A DNA stretch of 64,000 nucleotides from G051903925 sp051903925 (GTDB lineage Bacteria > Pseudomonadota > Alphaproteobacteria > Zavarziniales > Zavarziniaceae). The DNA is taken from NCBI RefSeq assembly GCF_051903925.1, contig NZ_CP173678.1, positions 2,232,001 through 2,296,000 of the forward strand. The letters run 5' to 3'. Every line of letters starts with the position of its first letter. Position 1 is the stretch's first letter. Below the pieces are notes generated by a model. The model was not told the DNA's origin. It saw only the letters and a program-made list of their open reading frames with translations, and did no database searches. Position numbers and translations under genes: made by a program. Shown here in pieces: positions 36,616-46,026 of this stretch.

Positions 36616-38727
36616 ATGGCAGGGTGGACAAGGGCGGCGCTGGCAGCCGCGCTGGTCCTGGGCGTTGGGCACGGCGCTTATGCCGATGATGCCGCGCGCC
36701 TGGGCAAGGCAGCCGAGATCGACGGCGCCCGGATCCAGAACGCCGAGAGCGAGCCGGGCAACTGGCTGGCCCACGGCCGGACCTATTCCGAGCAGCGCTA
36801 CAGCCCGCTGGACCAGATCAACGACAAGAACGTCGGCGAACTGGGCCTGGGCTGGTATTTCGACACCCATACCGACCGCGGGCTGGAGGCCAGCCCGATC
36901 GTGGTCGACGGCATCATGTTCGCGTCCGGCTCGTGGTCGGTCGTCTTTGCCCTTGATGCCAAGACCGGCAAGCAGCTGTGGAAATACGATCCCGAGGTGC
37001 CGGGCGAATGGGCCAGGCGGGCCTGCTGCGACGTCGTCAACCGCGGCGTCGCCGTCTATGACGGGCGGGTCTATGTCGGCACGATCGACGGCCGCCTGGT
37101 CGCCCTGGACGCCAAGACCGGCCAGCCCGCGTGGGAGATCAACACGATCGACCGCGAGCGGCCCTATACCATCACCGGCGCACCGCGAATCGTGAACGGC
37201 AAGGTCATCATCGGCAATGGCGGTGCCGAACTGGGCGTGCGCGGCTACGTCTCGGCCTATGACGCCAAGACGGGCGAGATGGCCTGGCGCTTCTATACGG
37301 TGCCGGGCGACCCTTCGAAGCCGTTCGAGAATCCGGAGCTTGAAGCGGCGGCCAAGACCTGGTCCGGCGGCAAGTGGTGGGAAGTGGGCGGCGGCGGCAC
37401 GGTCTGGGACTCGATGTCCTATGACCCGGAGCTGAACCTGCTCTATGTCGGCACGGGCAACGGCTCGCCCTGGTCGCGCGAACTGCGCAGCCCCGGTGGC
37501 GGCGACAACCTGTACCTGTCGTCGATCCTGGCCCTGAACCCCGATACCGGCCGCCTGGTCTGGTACTACCAGACGACGCCGGGCGACACCTGGGACTACA
37601 CGGCGACCCAGCACCTGATGCTGGCCGACCTGCAGATCAACGGCGAGACCCGCAAGGTCATCATGCAGGCGCCGAAGAACGGCTTCTTCTACGTCCTGGA
37701 CCGCGAGACGGGGAAGCTGATCTCGGCCGACAAGTACGTGCATGTCACCTGGGCCTCCCATGTCGACCTGGCGACGGGCCGGCCGGTCGAGACCGAGGAA
37801 GGCAGCCGCTGGGCCAACAAGCCGGAACTGGTCTTCCCCTCGCCCTATGGCGGCCACAACTGGCAGCCGATGGCGTTCAGCCCCAAGACCGGCTTCGTCT
37901 ACATCCCCGCCATGGAGATCCCGTTCGTCTTCGGTCCGGACCCCAACTACCAGTACCGCCCCGGTGCCTGGAACCTGGGCACGCCGCTGTCGACCGAGCC
38001 GGTGGCCAACCCGGAGCCGGGCCCCGAACTGGTGGGCAAGGTGATCGCCTGGGACCCCGTCAGCAAGCGCGAGGCGTGGTCGGTCAAGTCGTGGGGCCCG
38101 TGGAACGGCGGATTGCTGGCGACAGCCGGAAACCTGATCTTCCAGGGCACGGGTGATGGCAAGGTGCGCGCGCTGAACGCCACCACGGGCGAGATCCTGT
38201 GGCAGGCGCCGGCCCAGACGGGCGTGATCGCACCGCCGGTCACCTACACGATCGACGGCGTGCAGCAGGTCTCGATCCTGGCCGGCTGGGGCGGTGCCTT
38301 TGGCCTGGCCGCCGGTGCCGCGGCAAAGGCGGCGCAGGTCAAGAGCGTGGGCCGCATCCTGACCTTTACGCTGGGCGGAAAGGAGACGCTGCCCCCGACC
38401 GAGATCGCGGCGCTGCAGCCCGAGCTGCCGGAGGGCGAGACTCCGGCCGATCAGGTGCGCAAGGGCCATGCGCTGTTCGGGCAGTTCTGCTCGGCCTGCC
38501 ATGGCGCCGACGCGGTCGCGGGCGGCGTGATCCCCGACCTGCGCTATTCCTCGGCGGCGATCCATGCCTCGTGGCAGGACATCGTCATGGGCGGCATCCT
38601 GAAGGATCGCGGCATGGCCAGCTTTGCCGACCTGATCAAGGCCGAGGATGCTGACGCCATCCACGCCTATGTCATCTGGCGCGGCCGGCAGAACAGCGAT
38701 GTGAGCGGCCCGCTGCCCACGAACTGA
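36616..38727 (+). CDS. Quinohaemoprotein alcohol dehydrogenase (PQQ + haem c)
   Basis: A 703-residue periplasmic type II alcohol dehydrogenase: signal peptide to about residue 23 (AYA), PQQ beta-propeller, then a C-terminal cytochrome c domain. The vicinal Cys137-Cys138 pair (RRACCD) sits over PQQ. Catalytic Asp327 is in TWDYT; residue 329 is Thr, so the extra Asp that marks lanthanide enzymes is missing and calcium is expected. Haem binds through C625SAC628H629. GGAGGGG precedes ATG 36616. PQQ comes from pqqBCD at 44-46 kb. Alcohol range unknown. Confidence 0.94.
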   Translation: MAGWTRAALAAALVLGVGHGAYADDAARLGKAAEIDGARIQNAESEPGNWLAHGRTYSEQRYSPLDQINDKNVGELGLGWYFDTHTDRGLEASPIVVDGIMFASGSWSVVFALDAKTGKQLWKYDPEVPGEWARRACCDVVNRGVAVYDGRVYVGTIDGRLVALDAKTGQPAWEINTIDRERPYTITGAPRIVNGKVIIGNGGAELGVRGYVSAYDAKTGEMAWRFYTVPGDPSKPFENPELEAAAKTWSGGKWWEVGGGGTVWDSMSYDPELNLLYVGTGNGSPWSRELRSPGGGDNLYLSSILALNPDTGRLVWYYQTTPGDTWDYTATQHLMLADLQINGETRKVIMQAPKNGFFYVLDRETGKLISADKYVHVTWASHVDLATGRPVETEEGSRWANKPELVFPSPYGGHNWQPMAFSPKTGFVYIPAMEIPFVFGPDPNYQYRPGAWNLGTPLSTEPVANPEPGPELVGKVIAWDPVSKREAWSVKSWGPWNGGLLATAGNLIFQGTGDGKVRALNATTGEILWQAPAQTGVIAPPVTYTIDGVQQVSILAGWGGAFGLAAGAAAKAAQVKSVGRILTFTLGGKETLPPTEIAALQPELPEGETPADQVRKGHALFGQFCSACHGADAVAGGVIPDLRYSSAAIHASWQDIVMGGILKDRGMASFADLIKAEDADAIHAYVIWRGRQNSDVSGPLPTN

Positions 38728-38736
38728 GCACGCATC

Positions 38737-38764
38737 CCCGCCCTGGCCGTTTGGCCGGGGCGGG
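38737..38764 (+). terminator. GC-rich hairpin after the PQQ dehydrogenase gene
   Basis: A stem CCCGCCC-T-GGCC pairs with GGCC-G-GGGCGGG around a GTTT loop, 9 bases past the stop codon. No U tract follows. Confidence 0.6.
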
Positions 38765-38854
38765 CTCCTGGCGCCCGGTCCTCAGTGTGCGATGCTTGCA
38801 TCGCCTGGTTTCCGGGCGCTTGATTGGTGGGTCATAGAACGGAGGGGCGCCACC

Positions 38855-39514
38855 ATGACAATGGGCGAGGCGAAGGTCGGAAGCGACCCTCCGGCCGCCG
38901 CCCATGCGGGGGATCAGGATGCCCCCGGCGGCCCCGTGCCGACGCTTGACGACCTGCAGCACCGTCTTGCCCGCAGCCCCGTCATGCAGCAGTTCGTGGC
39001 GACGTGGCGTGGCCTGCGTGCCGGGGGCGTGGACCAGGGCGGGCTGATGCCCGAGCACGGGCGCTTCAACCCCATGCGTTTCGGCCGTACCCTGGCCTGG
39101 ATCTCGCTGATGGACCTGGTCGACGACGACCACCTCATCTATCGCATCGCCGCCCGCGAACTGGAACAGGCCCTGGGCTATACGCTGAAGGGCGTCAACA
39201 GCCTGGACCACCTGATGCCGGAGCAGCGGCCGATCCGTATCTGGCGCTATGGCCAGGTGCTGGAGCAGCCCTGCGGCCTGTACGCGCTGCATTCCAGCAA
39301 GACGCGCCATGGCCTGGTCATCAATGGCGAACTGGTGGCGCTGCCGCTCAATACCAGCCGGGGCGGCCGGGGGCAGATCCTGACCTGTGGCGTGCCCCTG
39401 GGCGAGGCCGAGCAGGTGGCCGAGTTCACCGGCCCCGACCTGGGCCTGGCGCACACCCTGACCTTTGTCGATATCGGCGCAGGCGTGCCGCCCAGCCTGG
39501 TGCCGGCCGCCTGA
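38855..39514 (+). CDS. PAS_5-type domain protein, tandem copy A
   Basis: A 219-residue protein with an acidic, Ala/Pro-rich N-terminal tail (about 50 residues) and a PAS_5-like core: FNPMRFGRTLAWISLMDLV, YRIAARELEQALGYTLKGVNSLDHL, FVDIGAG. It lacks any output domain. ATG 38855 follows GGAGGGG. It is paralogous to the next gene, which implies a local duplication, and to the single-domain gene at 19146. Position after the PQQ dehydrogenase gene does not prove a functional link. Confidence 0.78.
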   Translation: MTMGEAKVGSDPPAAAHAGDQDAPGGPVPTLDDLQHRLARSPVMQQFVATWRGLRAGGVDQGGLMPEHGRFNPMRFGRTLAWISLMDLVDDDHLIYRIAARELEQALGYTLKGVNSLDHLMPEQRPIRIWRYGQVLEQPCGLYALHSSKTRHGLVINGELVALPLNTSRGGRGQILTCGVPLGEAEQVAEFTGPDLGLAHTLTFVDIGAGVPPSLVPAA

Positions 39515-39622
39515 ACGGCCGCCCTATCGGTTCAAACTGTGGTGCACTAGGATCGACCCGGACGCGGCGCATTTGGGGCGTGTGTGGACGGAAGCCCGCA
39601 CCATGCCTGGACGAGGTGGGGC

Positions 39623-40225
39623 GTGGGTGACGGCGTAGGATACCTGCTTTCCGTTCCAAGACGGACCACACTCGACAGGCTTCAGCAGACACTGGTCCAG
39701 ACCGACACGCTGCGCGACTTCGTCGCCATCTGGCGCGACATGTGCCGGGGCGAGGTGGTGCCGCCGCGCGCGGGCTTCAATCCGCTGCGCTTTGGTGCCG
39801 CCACGCCGCACCTGTCCCTGCTGGAGATCCGCGGTCCCGACGATGTCCGCTTCCGCCTCGGCTCCCGCCTGGTGGAGGAGGCGATGGGCCGGTCGCTGAC
39901 GTCGATCAGCCCGCTCGACCTGCTGGAGCCCGCGGAACGGCCGATCCGCTTCTGGCGCTACCAGCAGATCCTGCAACGGCCCTGCGGCTTCTACCAGCGC
40001 TCCAGCGTGACGACGCGGGGCCGGGTCGTGCGCTTTGGCGAGGTGCTGCTGCTGCCGCTGGGCCCCCGTCCCGGCGGCTTCGAGCAGATCCTGCACTGCG
40101 CCGATTCCTTTGCCCTGTCGACCGAGCTGGGCGACGAGCCGGGACCGGACCGCGGTTTGCCGCGCGACTTCTGCTTTGTCGACATCGGCGCCGGCACGCC
40201 GGAGGAGGATGCACCCCCGTCCTGA
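39623..40225 (+). CDS. PAS_5-type domain protein, tandem copy B
   Basis: A 200-residue paralogue of copy A: FNPLRFGAATPHLSLLEI, FRLGSRLVEEAMGRSLTSISPLDLL, RPIRFWRYQQIL and FVDIGAG align with it block by block. GTG 39623 follows GAGGTGG and is preferred; GTG 39584 is in frame and also possible. It ends 5 bases before the convergent oxidoreductase gene. Confidence 0.75.
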   Translation: MGDGVGYLLSVPRRTTLDRLQQTLVQTDTLRDFVAIWRDMCRGEVVPPRAGFNPLRFGAATPHLSLLEIRGPDDVRFRLGSRLVEEAMGRSLTSISPLDLLEPAERPIRFWRYQQILQRPCGFYQRSSVTTRGRVVRFGEVLLLPLGPRPGGFEQILHCADSFALSTELGDEPGPDRGLPRDFCFVDIGAGTPEEDAPPS

Positions 40226-40230
40226 CGGCG

Positions 40231-41400
40231 TCAGGCGCGCACGCCATTGCCCGGCGTGAACGTGGACGGCGTCAGCGTTGGCACCGATTCGGCCCGGTGG
40301 CGCAGCCAGAAGGCGGTGCGCGGGTCGGTCACGGAAAATCCCGCTTCCGCCCCCAGCTTGTGCGCGGCATCGATCGGCCAGTTCGGGTTGTAGATCAGCT
40401 CCCGCGCCAGCGCCGCCAGGTCGGCGGAGCCGTCGCGGATCAGCCGGTCGGCCTGTTCGGCGTGGACGATCAGGCCGACGGCCATGGCCAGGACCCCCGT
40501 CTCCCGCCGCAACTCGGCCGCATAGGCTGCCTGGTAGCCATAGGTCGCCTTCTGGCCGGAGGGCAGGGGCGAACCGGTCAGCCCGCCTGAGGTGCAGTCG
40601 ATCACGTCGACCCCGCGCGCCATCAGAAGGCGGGTCAGCGCGATCGTGTCGGCCATGGTCCAGCCGGTGCGGTCGATGCAGGACAGGCGGACGAACAGGG
40701 GCTTGCCCGCCGGCCATTCCGCCCGCACCGCTTCGACGGTATCCAGCAGGAAGCGGGCGCGGTTGGCAAAGGAGCCGCCATAGACGTCGGTCCGCTGGTT
40801 CGAGGCCTCGCACAGGAAGGAGTGGATCAGGTAGCCGTGGGCGCTGTGCAGTTCGAGCACGTCATAGCCGCAGGCCTGGGCCCGTCGGGCCGCGTCGCCA
40901 AAGGCCTGGATCATGGCCTGTACCTCGGCCAGGGGCATCGCGCGGGGCGGCGTGTCGCCCGGGACGATGGGAATCGCGCTGGGGCCGGAGGGCTCCCACG
41001 CGTCCCAGTCGGTCATGTCGGGCGTGCGCTGCAGCACCCCGCGGCCGTCGATCGGCGTCGCCTGGCGGCCCTTGCGCCCGGCATGCATCAACTGGATGCC
41101 GGGCACCGCCCCGTTCGAGCGCATGATCGAGACCAGGCGCGTCAGCGGCGCGATGAAGGCGTCGTCCCAGATGCCGATGTCGCCAGGGGTTCCGCGGCCG
41201 GACGCCGCCACCGTCGTCCCTTCCTGGAAGACGAGGCCGGCGCCGCCATTGGCCAGCCGTCCCAGGTTCATCAGGTGCCAGTCGGTCGGGAAGCCGTCCT
41301 GCCCCGAGTACTGCCACATCGGCGCCACCACGATGCGGTTCTTCAGCACGACGTCGCGGATCCGCAGGTCCGTGAACAGGTGCGGCTGGGTCATGGTCAT
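40231..41400 (-). CDS. Old yellow enzyme-type NADH:flavin oxidoreductase
   Basis: A 389-residue TIM-barrel FMN protein of the YqjM/xenobiotic-reductase class. VAPMWQYSGQDGFPTDWHL (FMN-binding start), the GIQLMHAGRKG segment, HSAHGYLIHSFL and RTDVYGGSFANRARF are all present. It reduces activated C=C bonds. The usual Cys of YqjM at the N-terminal motif (PMCxYS) is Trp here. Start at the first ATG of ATGACCATG, 41400. It follows the P-type ATPase gene by 20 bp. Confidence 0.92.
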   Translation of the reverse strand: MTMTQPHLFTDLRIRDVVLKNRIVVAPMWQYSGQDGFPTDWHLMNLGRLANGGAGLVFQEGTTVAASGRGTPGDIGIWDDAFIAPLTRLVSIMRSNGAVPGIQLMHAGRKGRQATPIDGRGVLQRTPDMTDWDAWEPSGPSAIPIVPGDTPPRAMPLAEVQAMIQAFGDAARRAQACGYDVLELHSAHGYLIHSFLCEASNQRTDVYGGSFANRARFLLDTVEAVRAEWPAGKPLFVRLSCIDRTGWTMADTIALTRLLMARGVDVIDCTSGGLTGSPLPSGQKATYGYQAAYAAELRRETGVLAMAVGLIVHAEQADRLIRDGSADLAALARELIYNPNWPIDAAHKLGAEAGFSVTDPRTAFWLRHRAESVPTLTPSTFTPGNGVRA

Positions 41401-41420
41401 TCTCCCGTGTCGTTCTTCTT

Positions 41421-44000
41421 TCATGGCCGGATCGCTGGCCCGGCGGGCACTCCCCCGAACCGGCGCTTCAGCGCTTCCAGCAGCAGGAGGATAGCGCCAC
41501 CGGCGCCTAGCGCGACCGCGATATCGTCCGGGTGCAGCGGCCCGAAATGAAACAGGTCGCGGACCGCCGGCACCGCGATCACCAGCGCCAGGATGGCGAA
41601 GGTCGCGGCCGAGACCGCCCAGAGCGCCCGATTGCGCCGACGGAACGCCGTGCGGAGCGACGATCCGCGGGCCCGGTTCACCAGGACCAGGCCCAGATTG
41701 GCGACGACCAGGGTCGCAAAGGCCAGCGTGCGCGCCTCCGTTTCCGGCTGGCCGCTGTCCAGCGCCAGGATGAAGAGGCTGGCGACCAGGGCCAGGACCA
41801 GCAGGCCCTGCAGCACGGCCCAGCCGACCTGGCCCGCGCCGAACAGCGCCTGGTCCGCGGCGCGCGGCGGCCGGCTCATGATGTCGCCCTCCTCCGTCTC
41901 CGCCTCGAACACGATCGAGCACATGGGGTCGATCACCAGTTCCAGGAAGGCGATGTGCAGCGGCCAAAGGATCAGCGGCAGGCCCAGCACCAGCGGCAGC
42001 AGCGCCAGCCCCGCGATGGGGACGTGGACGGCAAAGATGTAGGCCATCGCCTTGCGCAGGTTGTCATAGATCCTGCGGCCCAGGCGGACGGCATCGACGA
42101 TCGCCGCGAAGTCGTCGTCGAGCAGGACCAGGGAGGATGCCTCGCGCGCGACGTCGGTGCCGCGTCCGCCCATGGCGATGCCGATATGGGCGGCCTTCAG
42201 CGACGGCGCGTCATTGACGCCATCCCCGGTCATGGCGACCACCTCGCCATTGGCCTTCAGCGCCTGGACGATGCGCAGCTTCTGCTCCGGCATGGTCCGG
42301 GCAAAGACGGTCGCCTGGCGCACGCACGCCGCCAGCGCCGCGTCGTCCATCGCGTCGAGATCCGCGCCGGTGACGACCGCGCCTGGTGCCAGCCCTGCCT
42401 GTTCGGCGATGGCGCGGGCTGTCGCGGGATAGTCGCCGGTGATCATCAGGACCCGGATGCCGGCGGAGCGGCACTCGCGCACGGCGTCCGGCACCGTCGG
42501 CCGCAGCGGATCGGCCAGCCCGACCAGGCCCAGGAAGCGGAAGGGCAGGCCGCGTGCCGTCCCTGGCAGGATCGCGCCCGGCGGCAGGTCGGCCACGGCC
42601 ACGCCCAGCACCCGCATGCCGCGCGCGGCCATGGCATCCACTATCGCGGCCAGACCCGCATGCTCGGCCGGCGGCAGGCCACACAGGGTGGCGACCGCTT
42701 CCGGCGCCCCCTTTGTCGCAGCCAGCAGGCCAAGGCCATCCGCCCGCTGCCACACATGCGTCACCGCCAGCAGGTCGGCCCGCAGGCCGTATTCCTGGAC
42801 CGGCACCAGGCCCGTCGCGGCAGCCGCGCCGTGATCGTGAGGCTGTTCCCGCCCCAGGGCGTGGAAGGCCTTTTCCATCGGATCGTAGGCATCGCGGGCA
42901 CAGGCCAGGATGCCGTGCCGCAGCAACCCCGCCGCCGCGCCGGCGGGCGCGCCGTCGCCTGCCTGCCAGGCCGGGTCGGTGCCCGCCGGATGCAGCGCCA
43001 CGATCGTCATGCGGTTCTGGGTCAGGGTCCCCGTCTTGTCCGTGCACAGCACCGTGGCGGCGCCCAGCGTCTCGATCGCCGCGACCTGCCGGGTCAGGAC
43101 CCGTGCCTTTGAAATGCGCCAGGCGCCCATGACCATGAACACGGTCAGGACCAGGGGGAACTCCTCGGGCAGCATGGACATGCCCAGGGCGATGCCGCTC
43201 AGCACCGCTTCCAGCCAGTTTCCGCGCAGCAGGCCATAGAGCGGCACGACCAGGGCGGCCAGGCTGAGGCTGACAAGGGCAAAGCCGCGGACCAGGCGCC
43301 GCGTCTCCCGCCGCAGGCGCGGCGGCTCGGTCTCGATCCCGGCGATGGCGCTGCCAATGCGGCCGATCTCGCTGCGGAGCCCCGTCGCCGTGACCACCGC
43401 GCGGCCGCGACCCCGCACGACCAGGCTGCCGGCAAAGACCAGTGGCAGGTCGTCGCCACCGGGCCGGCCCTGCGCGGCCCCCGCGGTGGAGGCGACCTTG
43501 CGCACCGGAACGGCCTCCCCCGTCAGAAGGGATTCGTCGGTCGCCAGGTCGTGCGCGGCCAGGAGGACGGCATCCGCCGGCACGCGGTCGCCCTCCGCCA
43601 GCAGGACCAGGTCGCCGCGCACCAGGTCAGCACCGGCGATGCGCACTTCGCGCCCGTCGCGGATGACCAGGGCGCGCGGGCTGGTCAGGTCGCGCAGGCT
43701 GTCCAGCACGCGCTCGGTCCGCACCTCCTGCACGATGGCGATCCCGACCGAGGTGCAGGCGAACAGGAACAGGATCAGCGCCTCGCTCAGTTCCCCCAGG
43801 ATCAGGTAGACCGCACCCGCCCCCAGCAGGAGCGCGAACATCGGCTCGCGCAGGACCTGGAGGACGATGCCCAGCGGCGTGCGCTTCTCTGGCCGGGGCA
43901 GCAGGTTCGGCCCCTCGCTGCGCAGTCGCGCACGCGCCTCCGCGGTGCTCAGCCCGCCGTCGGGGATGCGGTCCAAGCTGGCGGGGAGCGGGTTCGGCAT
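41421..44000 (-). CDS. P-type cation-transporting ATPase (P2A-like)
   Basis: An 859-residue transporter with Actuator motif LTGEAVPV (about residue 156), phosphorylated Asp321 in DKTGT, KGAPEAV nucleotide domain and the hinge TGDGVNDAPSLKAA. Transmembrane helix 4 carries PEEFP in the place of SERCA PEGLP, so calcium, or possibly manganese, is plausible but not assured. It begins 7 bases after pqqD and may be co-transcribed with the pqq genes. Confidence 0.92.
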   Translation of the reverse strand: MPNPLPASLDRIPDGGLSTAEARARLRSEGPNLLPRPEKRTPLGIVLQVLREPMFALLLGAGAVYLILGELSEALILFLFACTSVGIAIVQEVRTERVLDSLRDLTSPRALVIRDGREVRIAGADLVRGDLVLLAEGDRVPADAVLLAAHDLATDESLLTGEAVPVRKVASTAGAAQGRPGGDDLPLVFAGSLVVRGRGRAVVTATGLRSEIGRIGSAIAGIETEPPRLRRETRRLVRGFALVSLSLAALVVPLYGLLRGNWLEAVLSGIALGMSMLPEEFPLVLTVFMVMGAWRISKARVLTRQVAAIETLGAATVLCTDKTGTLTQNRMTIVALHPAGTDPAWQAGDGAPAGAAAGLLRHGILACARDAYDPMEKAFHALGREQPHDHGAAAATGLVPVQEYGLRADLLAVTHVWQRADGLGLLAATKGAPEAVATLCGLPPAEHAGLAAIVDAMAARGMRVLGVAVADLPPGAILPGTARGLPFRFLGLVGLADPLRPTVPDAVRECRSAGIRVLMITGDYPATARAIAEQAGLAPGAVVTGADLDAMDDAALAACVRQATVFARTMPEQKLRIVQALKANGEVVAMTGDGVNDAPSLKAAHIGIAMGGRGTDVAREASSLVLLDDDFAAIVDAVRLGRRIYDNLRKAMAYIFAVHVPIAGLALLPLVLGLPLILWPLHIAFLELVIDPMCSIVFEAETEEGDIMSRPPRAADQALFGAGQVGWAVLQGLLVLALVASLFILALDSGQPETEARTLAFATLVVANLGLVLVNRARGSSLRTAFRRRNRALWAVSAATFAILALVIAVPAVRDLFHFGPLHPDDIAVALGAGGAILLLLEALKRRFGGVPAGPAIRP

Positions 44001-44007
44001 GCGGCGC

Positions 44008-44295
44008 TCAGAAGTCCAGGAACTGCTTTTCCGCCAGGTCGCGCAGCAGGGCGGTCACGTCGCGGGCAATCAGCTCGCGCGGGGCCTGGAAGCGGCTGGC
44101 AAGGTCGTCGATCACGGCACCCAGCGTGCGTTGCCCATCCACCGTCTTCAGGATCTCCGCCGCGATCTGGTCCAGCATGAAGACCCGTTCCGGTGCCAGG
44201 AGGACCCAGCTGCCGCGGGCCTCGTCATGGCGCAGCTTCACGAATCGGGGCAGGCGGGGAATGCTGTCCTCTGTCAGGTCGGCCGCGTCGGTCAT
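44008..44295 (-). CDS. pqqD: PqqD, PQQ biosynthesis peptide chaperone
   Basis: A 95-residue PqqD that presents PqqA to the radical-SAM enzyme PqqE. Family features: PRFVKLRHDEARGSWVLLAPERVFMLDQIAAEIL and the following small winged-helix. ATG 44295 overlaps the pqqC stop by 4 bases. pqqE, which normally follows, is absent; a P-type ATPase gene is next. Confidence 0.93.
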   Translation of the reverse strand: MTDAADLTEDSIPRLPRFVKLRHDEARGSWVLLAPERVFMLDQIAAEILKTVDGQRTLGAVIDDLASRFQAPRELIARDVTALLRDLAEKQFLDF

Positions 44296-45011
44296 GGCGT
44301 TTGCGGCCCCAGGAAGACGCCCGGCGGGACGTGCCCCGGCGCGACATAGGCGTGGTAGAGCGCATCCAGCTGGGCCCACAGCACGTCGCACTTGAAGCGC
44401 AGGGCGGCACAGACCGCCTCCTCAAGCTCGGGCGTGGTCGCGTGCAGGCGGACATAGTCCAGCGCATAGTCGGCATCGCGCGGCGCCTGGGTCAGGCGAT
44501 TGTTGAAATAGGCCAGCGTCTCCGGCTTCACGAAGTCATAGGCCTTGAGCATCCCCGATACCCGGTCGCGGATGATGGTGGGCGAGAACATCTCGGTCAG
44601 CGACGAAGCGACCGCCTCCAGCAGGCTGCGCTCGGCCACGAAATGGACATAGGCATCCACCGCGAACTTCGTCGCCGGCAGGATGCCCTGTTCCGACACG
44701 ACATAGTCGCGGTCCAACCCTAAGCCGTCGGTCAGCTTGAGCCAGCGCTCGATGCCGCCGTCGGCCGCACTCTCGCCGTCATGGTCGACCAGGCGCTGGC
44801 GCCAGATCCGCCGCAATTCCGGGTCGTGCGCCCGCGCCATCAGGGCCGAGTCCTTCAGCGGGATGCGCGTCTGGTAGTAGTAGCGGTTCAGCGCCCAGGC
44901 CTGGACCTGCTGCAGGTTCAGCTGGCCCGAATGCAGCATGTGGTGGAACGGGTGCAGCGCGTGGTAGCGCGCCGCCCCGATTGCGCGCAGGCGGTCCTCA
45001 AGAGTGCTCAC
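44292..45011 (-). CDS. pqqC: PqqC, pyrroloquinoline-quinone synthase
   Basis: A 239-residue cofactor-free oxidase that performs the last ring closure and oxidation of PQQ. The family opening YHALHPFHHMLHSGQLNLQQVQAWALNRYYYQ is intact, as are the DGES loop and the His-rich active-site region. Full length. Its start overlaps the pqqB stop in ATGA. Confidence 0.96.
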   Translation of the reverse strand: MSTLEDRLRAIGAARYHALHPFHHMLHSGQLNLQQVQAWALNRYYYQTRIPLKDSALMARAHDPELRRIWRQRLVDHDGESAADGGIERWLKLTDGLGLDRDYVVSEQGILPATKFAVDAYVHFVAERSLLEAVASSLTEMFSPTIIRDRVSGMLKAYDFVKPETLAYFNNRLTQAPRDADYALDYVRLHATTPELEEAVCAALRFKCDVLWAQLDALYHAYVAPGHVPPGVFLGPQTP

Positions 45012-45919
45012 AGGTTCAGCTCCATCCCGTCTTCGGCCACGCGCCAGCCGGCCTGCTCCAGCGCCTGACGCTGGGGCGAGTATCGGTCAAGGACGGGGTT
45101 CGAGTTGTTGATATGGATGAAAAAGCGCTGGCTGCAGGCAACATCCGCCAGCCGCGCGATGGCCCCTTCCGGCCCCGACATCGACACATGGCCCATGCGC
45201 CGCCCGGTCTTGGGGCCCAGGCCGGCTGCGACCATCTCGTCGTCCGACCACAGCGTGCCGTCCAGGAACAGCGCATCGACCCCGGCCAGGCGCTGCCGCA
45301 CGGCGTCCGTCACCACGGCGCAGCCAGGCACATAGGCCAGGCGCCTTGTGCCGTCCTCGACCATCAGGCCGATGGCGTTCTCGCCCACCTCCGCCAGGTT
45401 GAGCTCGTCCTCGCGCCCCTCGAGATAGAGCGGCACCTTCCCCGGCACGGCAAAGGGCGTGATCCGCAGGGCAAGGCCGGCCGGGCGGAAGGGCTGGTCG
45501 AGCGCCACGGCATGGCGCGCGACCAGGTCGCGGTTCAGCACCTCGAAGATCGGGTTCGCGTCCAGCGTCGCCAGCACCCGCGCGGTGCCATACAGGGCAA
45601 AGGCCTGGCGCTCGCGCAGCGTCAGCAGGCCCGCGATCTTGTCCACGTCAGCACCGGTCAGGACCACGGCGGCGATGGGGCTGTCGCGCAGGGCCCGGCG
45701 GGGATGCAGGATCGGGTTGGCCAGGATCTGGCGCCCGATGTCGGGCGACGCGTCCAGCACGGCCCAGTCGCCGGAGCCGTCGCCGACGGCAAGCGAGGCC
45801 TGCGTGGCGATCGGGGTGGCCGGATCGCCGGCACGGGCGCGACGGCAATTGGGGCCATTGGAATTCCACTGCGGAAAGCCGCCGCCCGCCGCCGCGCCCA
45901 GCACGCGGACCTTCAGCAT
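45008..45919 (-). CDS. pqqB: PqqB, metallo-hydrolase-fold PQQ biosynthesis protein
   Basis: A 303-residue PqqB: MLKVRVLGAAAGGGFPQWN start, DASPDIGRQI, TGADVDKIAGLLTLRE and the GHVSMSG segment. The enzyme hydroxylates the Glu-Tyr-derived intermediate. Overlaps pqqC by 4 bases. About 107 bp upstream lies the degenerate ABC ATPase gene; no pqqA is found in that gap. Confidence 0.95.
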   Translation of the reverse strand: MLKVRVLGAAAGGGFPQWNSNGPNCRRARAGDPATPIATQASLAVGDGSGDWAVLDASPDIGRQILANPILHPRRALRDSPIAAVVLTGADVDKIAGLLTLRERQAFALYGTARVLATLDANPIFEVLNRDLVARHAVALDQPFRPAGLALRITPFAVPGKVPLYLEGREDELNLAEVGENAIGLMVEDGTRRLAYVPGCAVVTDAVRQRLAGVDALFLDGTLWSDDEMVAAGLGPKTGRRMGHVSMSGPEGAIARLADVACSQRFFIHINNSNPVLDRYSPQRQALEQAGWRVAEDGMELNL

Positions 45920-46026
45920 CCTGCCCGGTCGGTCATGGCCGTCCCGTCCCCTCCCGTTTTGTCTGGCTGGCCACTATCGTGGCTGGGGTACCGCGGCTCA
46001 AGCGTCGCCGGGCCGCAGGCGGATGC

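Noticed and set aside
36430..38664. A 744-codon minus-strand frame opposite the PQQ dehydrogenase
   Set aside because: Antisense shadow; the + strand has signal peptide, PQQ and haem motifs.
36616..38727. Lanthanide-dependent classification of the alcohol dehydrogenase
   Set aside because: Residue 329, two after catalytic Asp327, is Thr and not the Asp required by the lanthanide type.
45920..46026. Possible pqqA just upstream of pqqB
   Set aside because: The only ATG frame in the gap stops after seven codons and has no Glu/Tyr pair.
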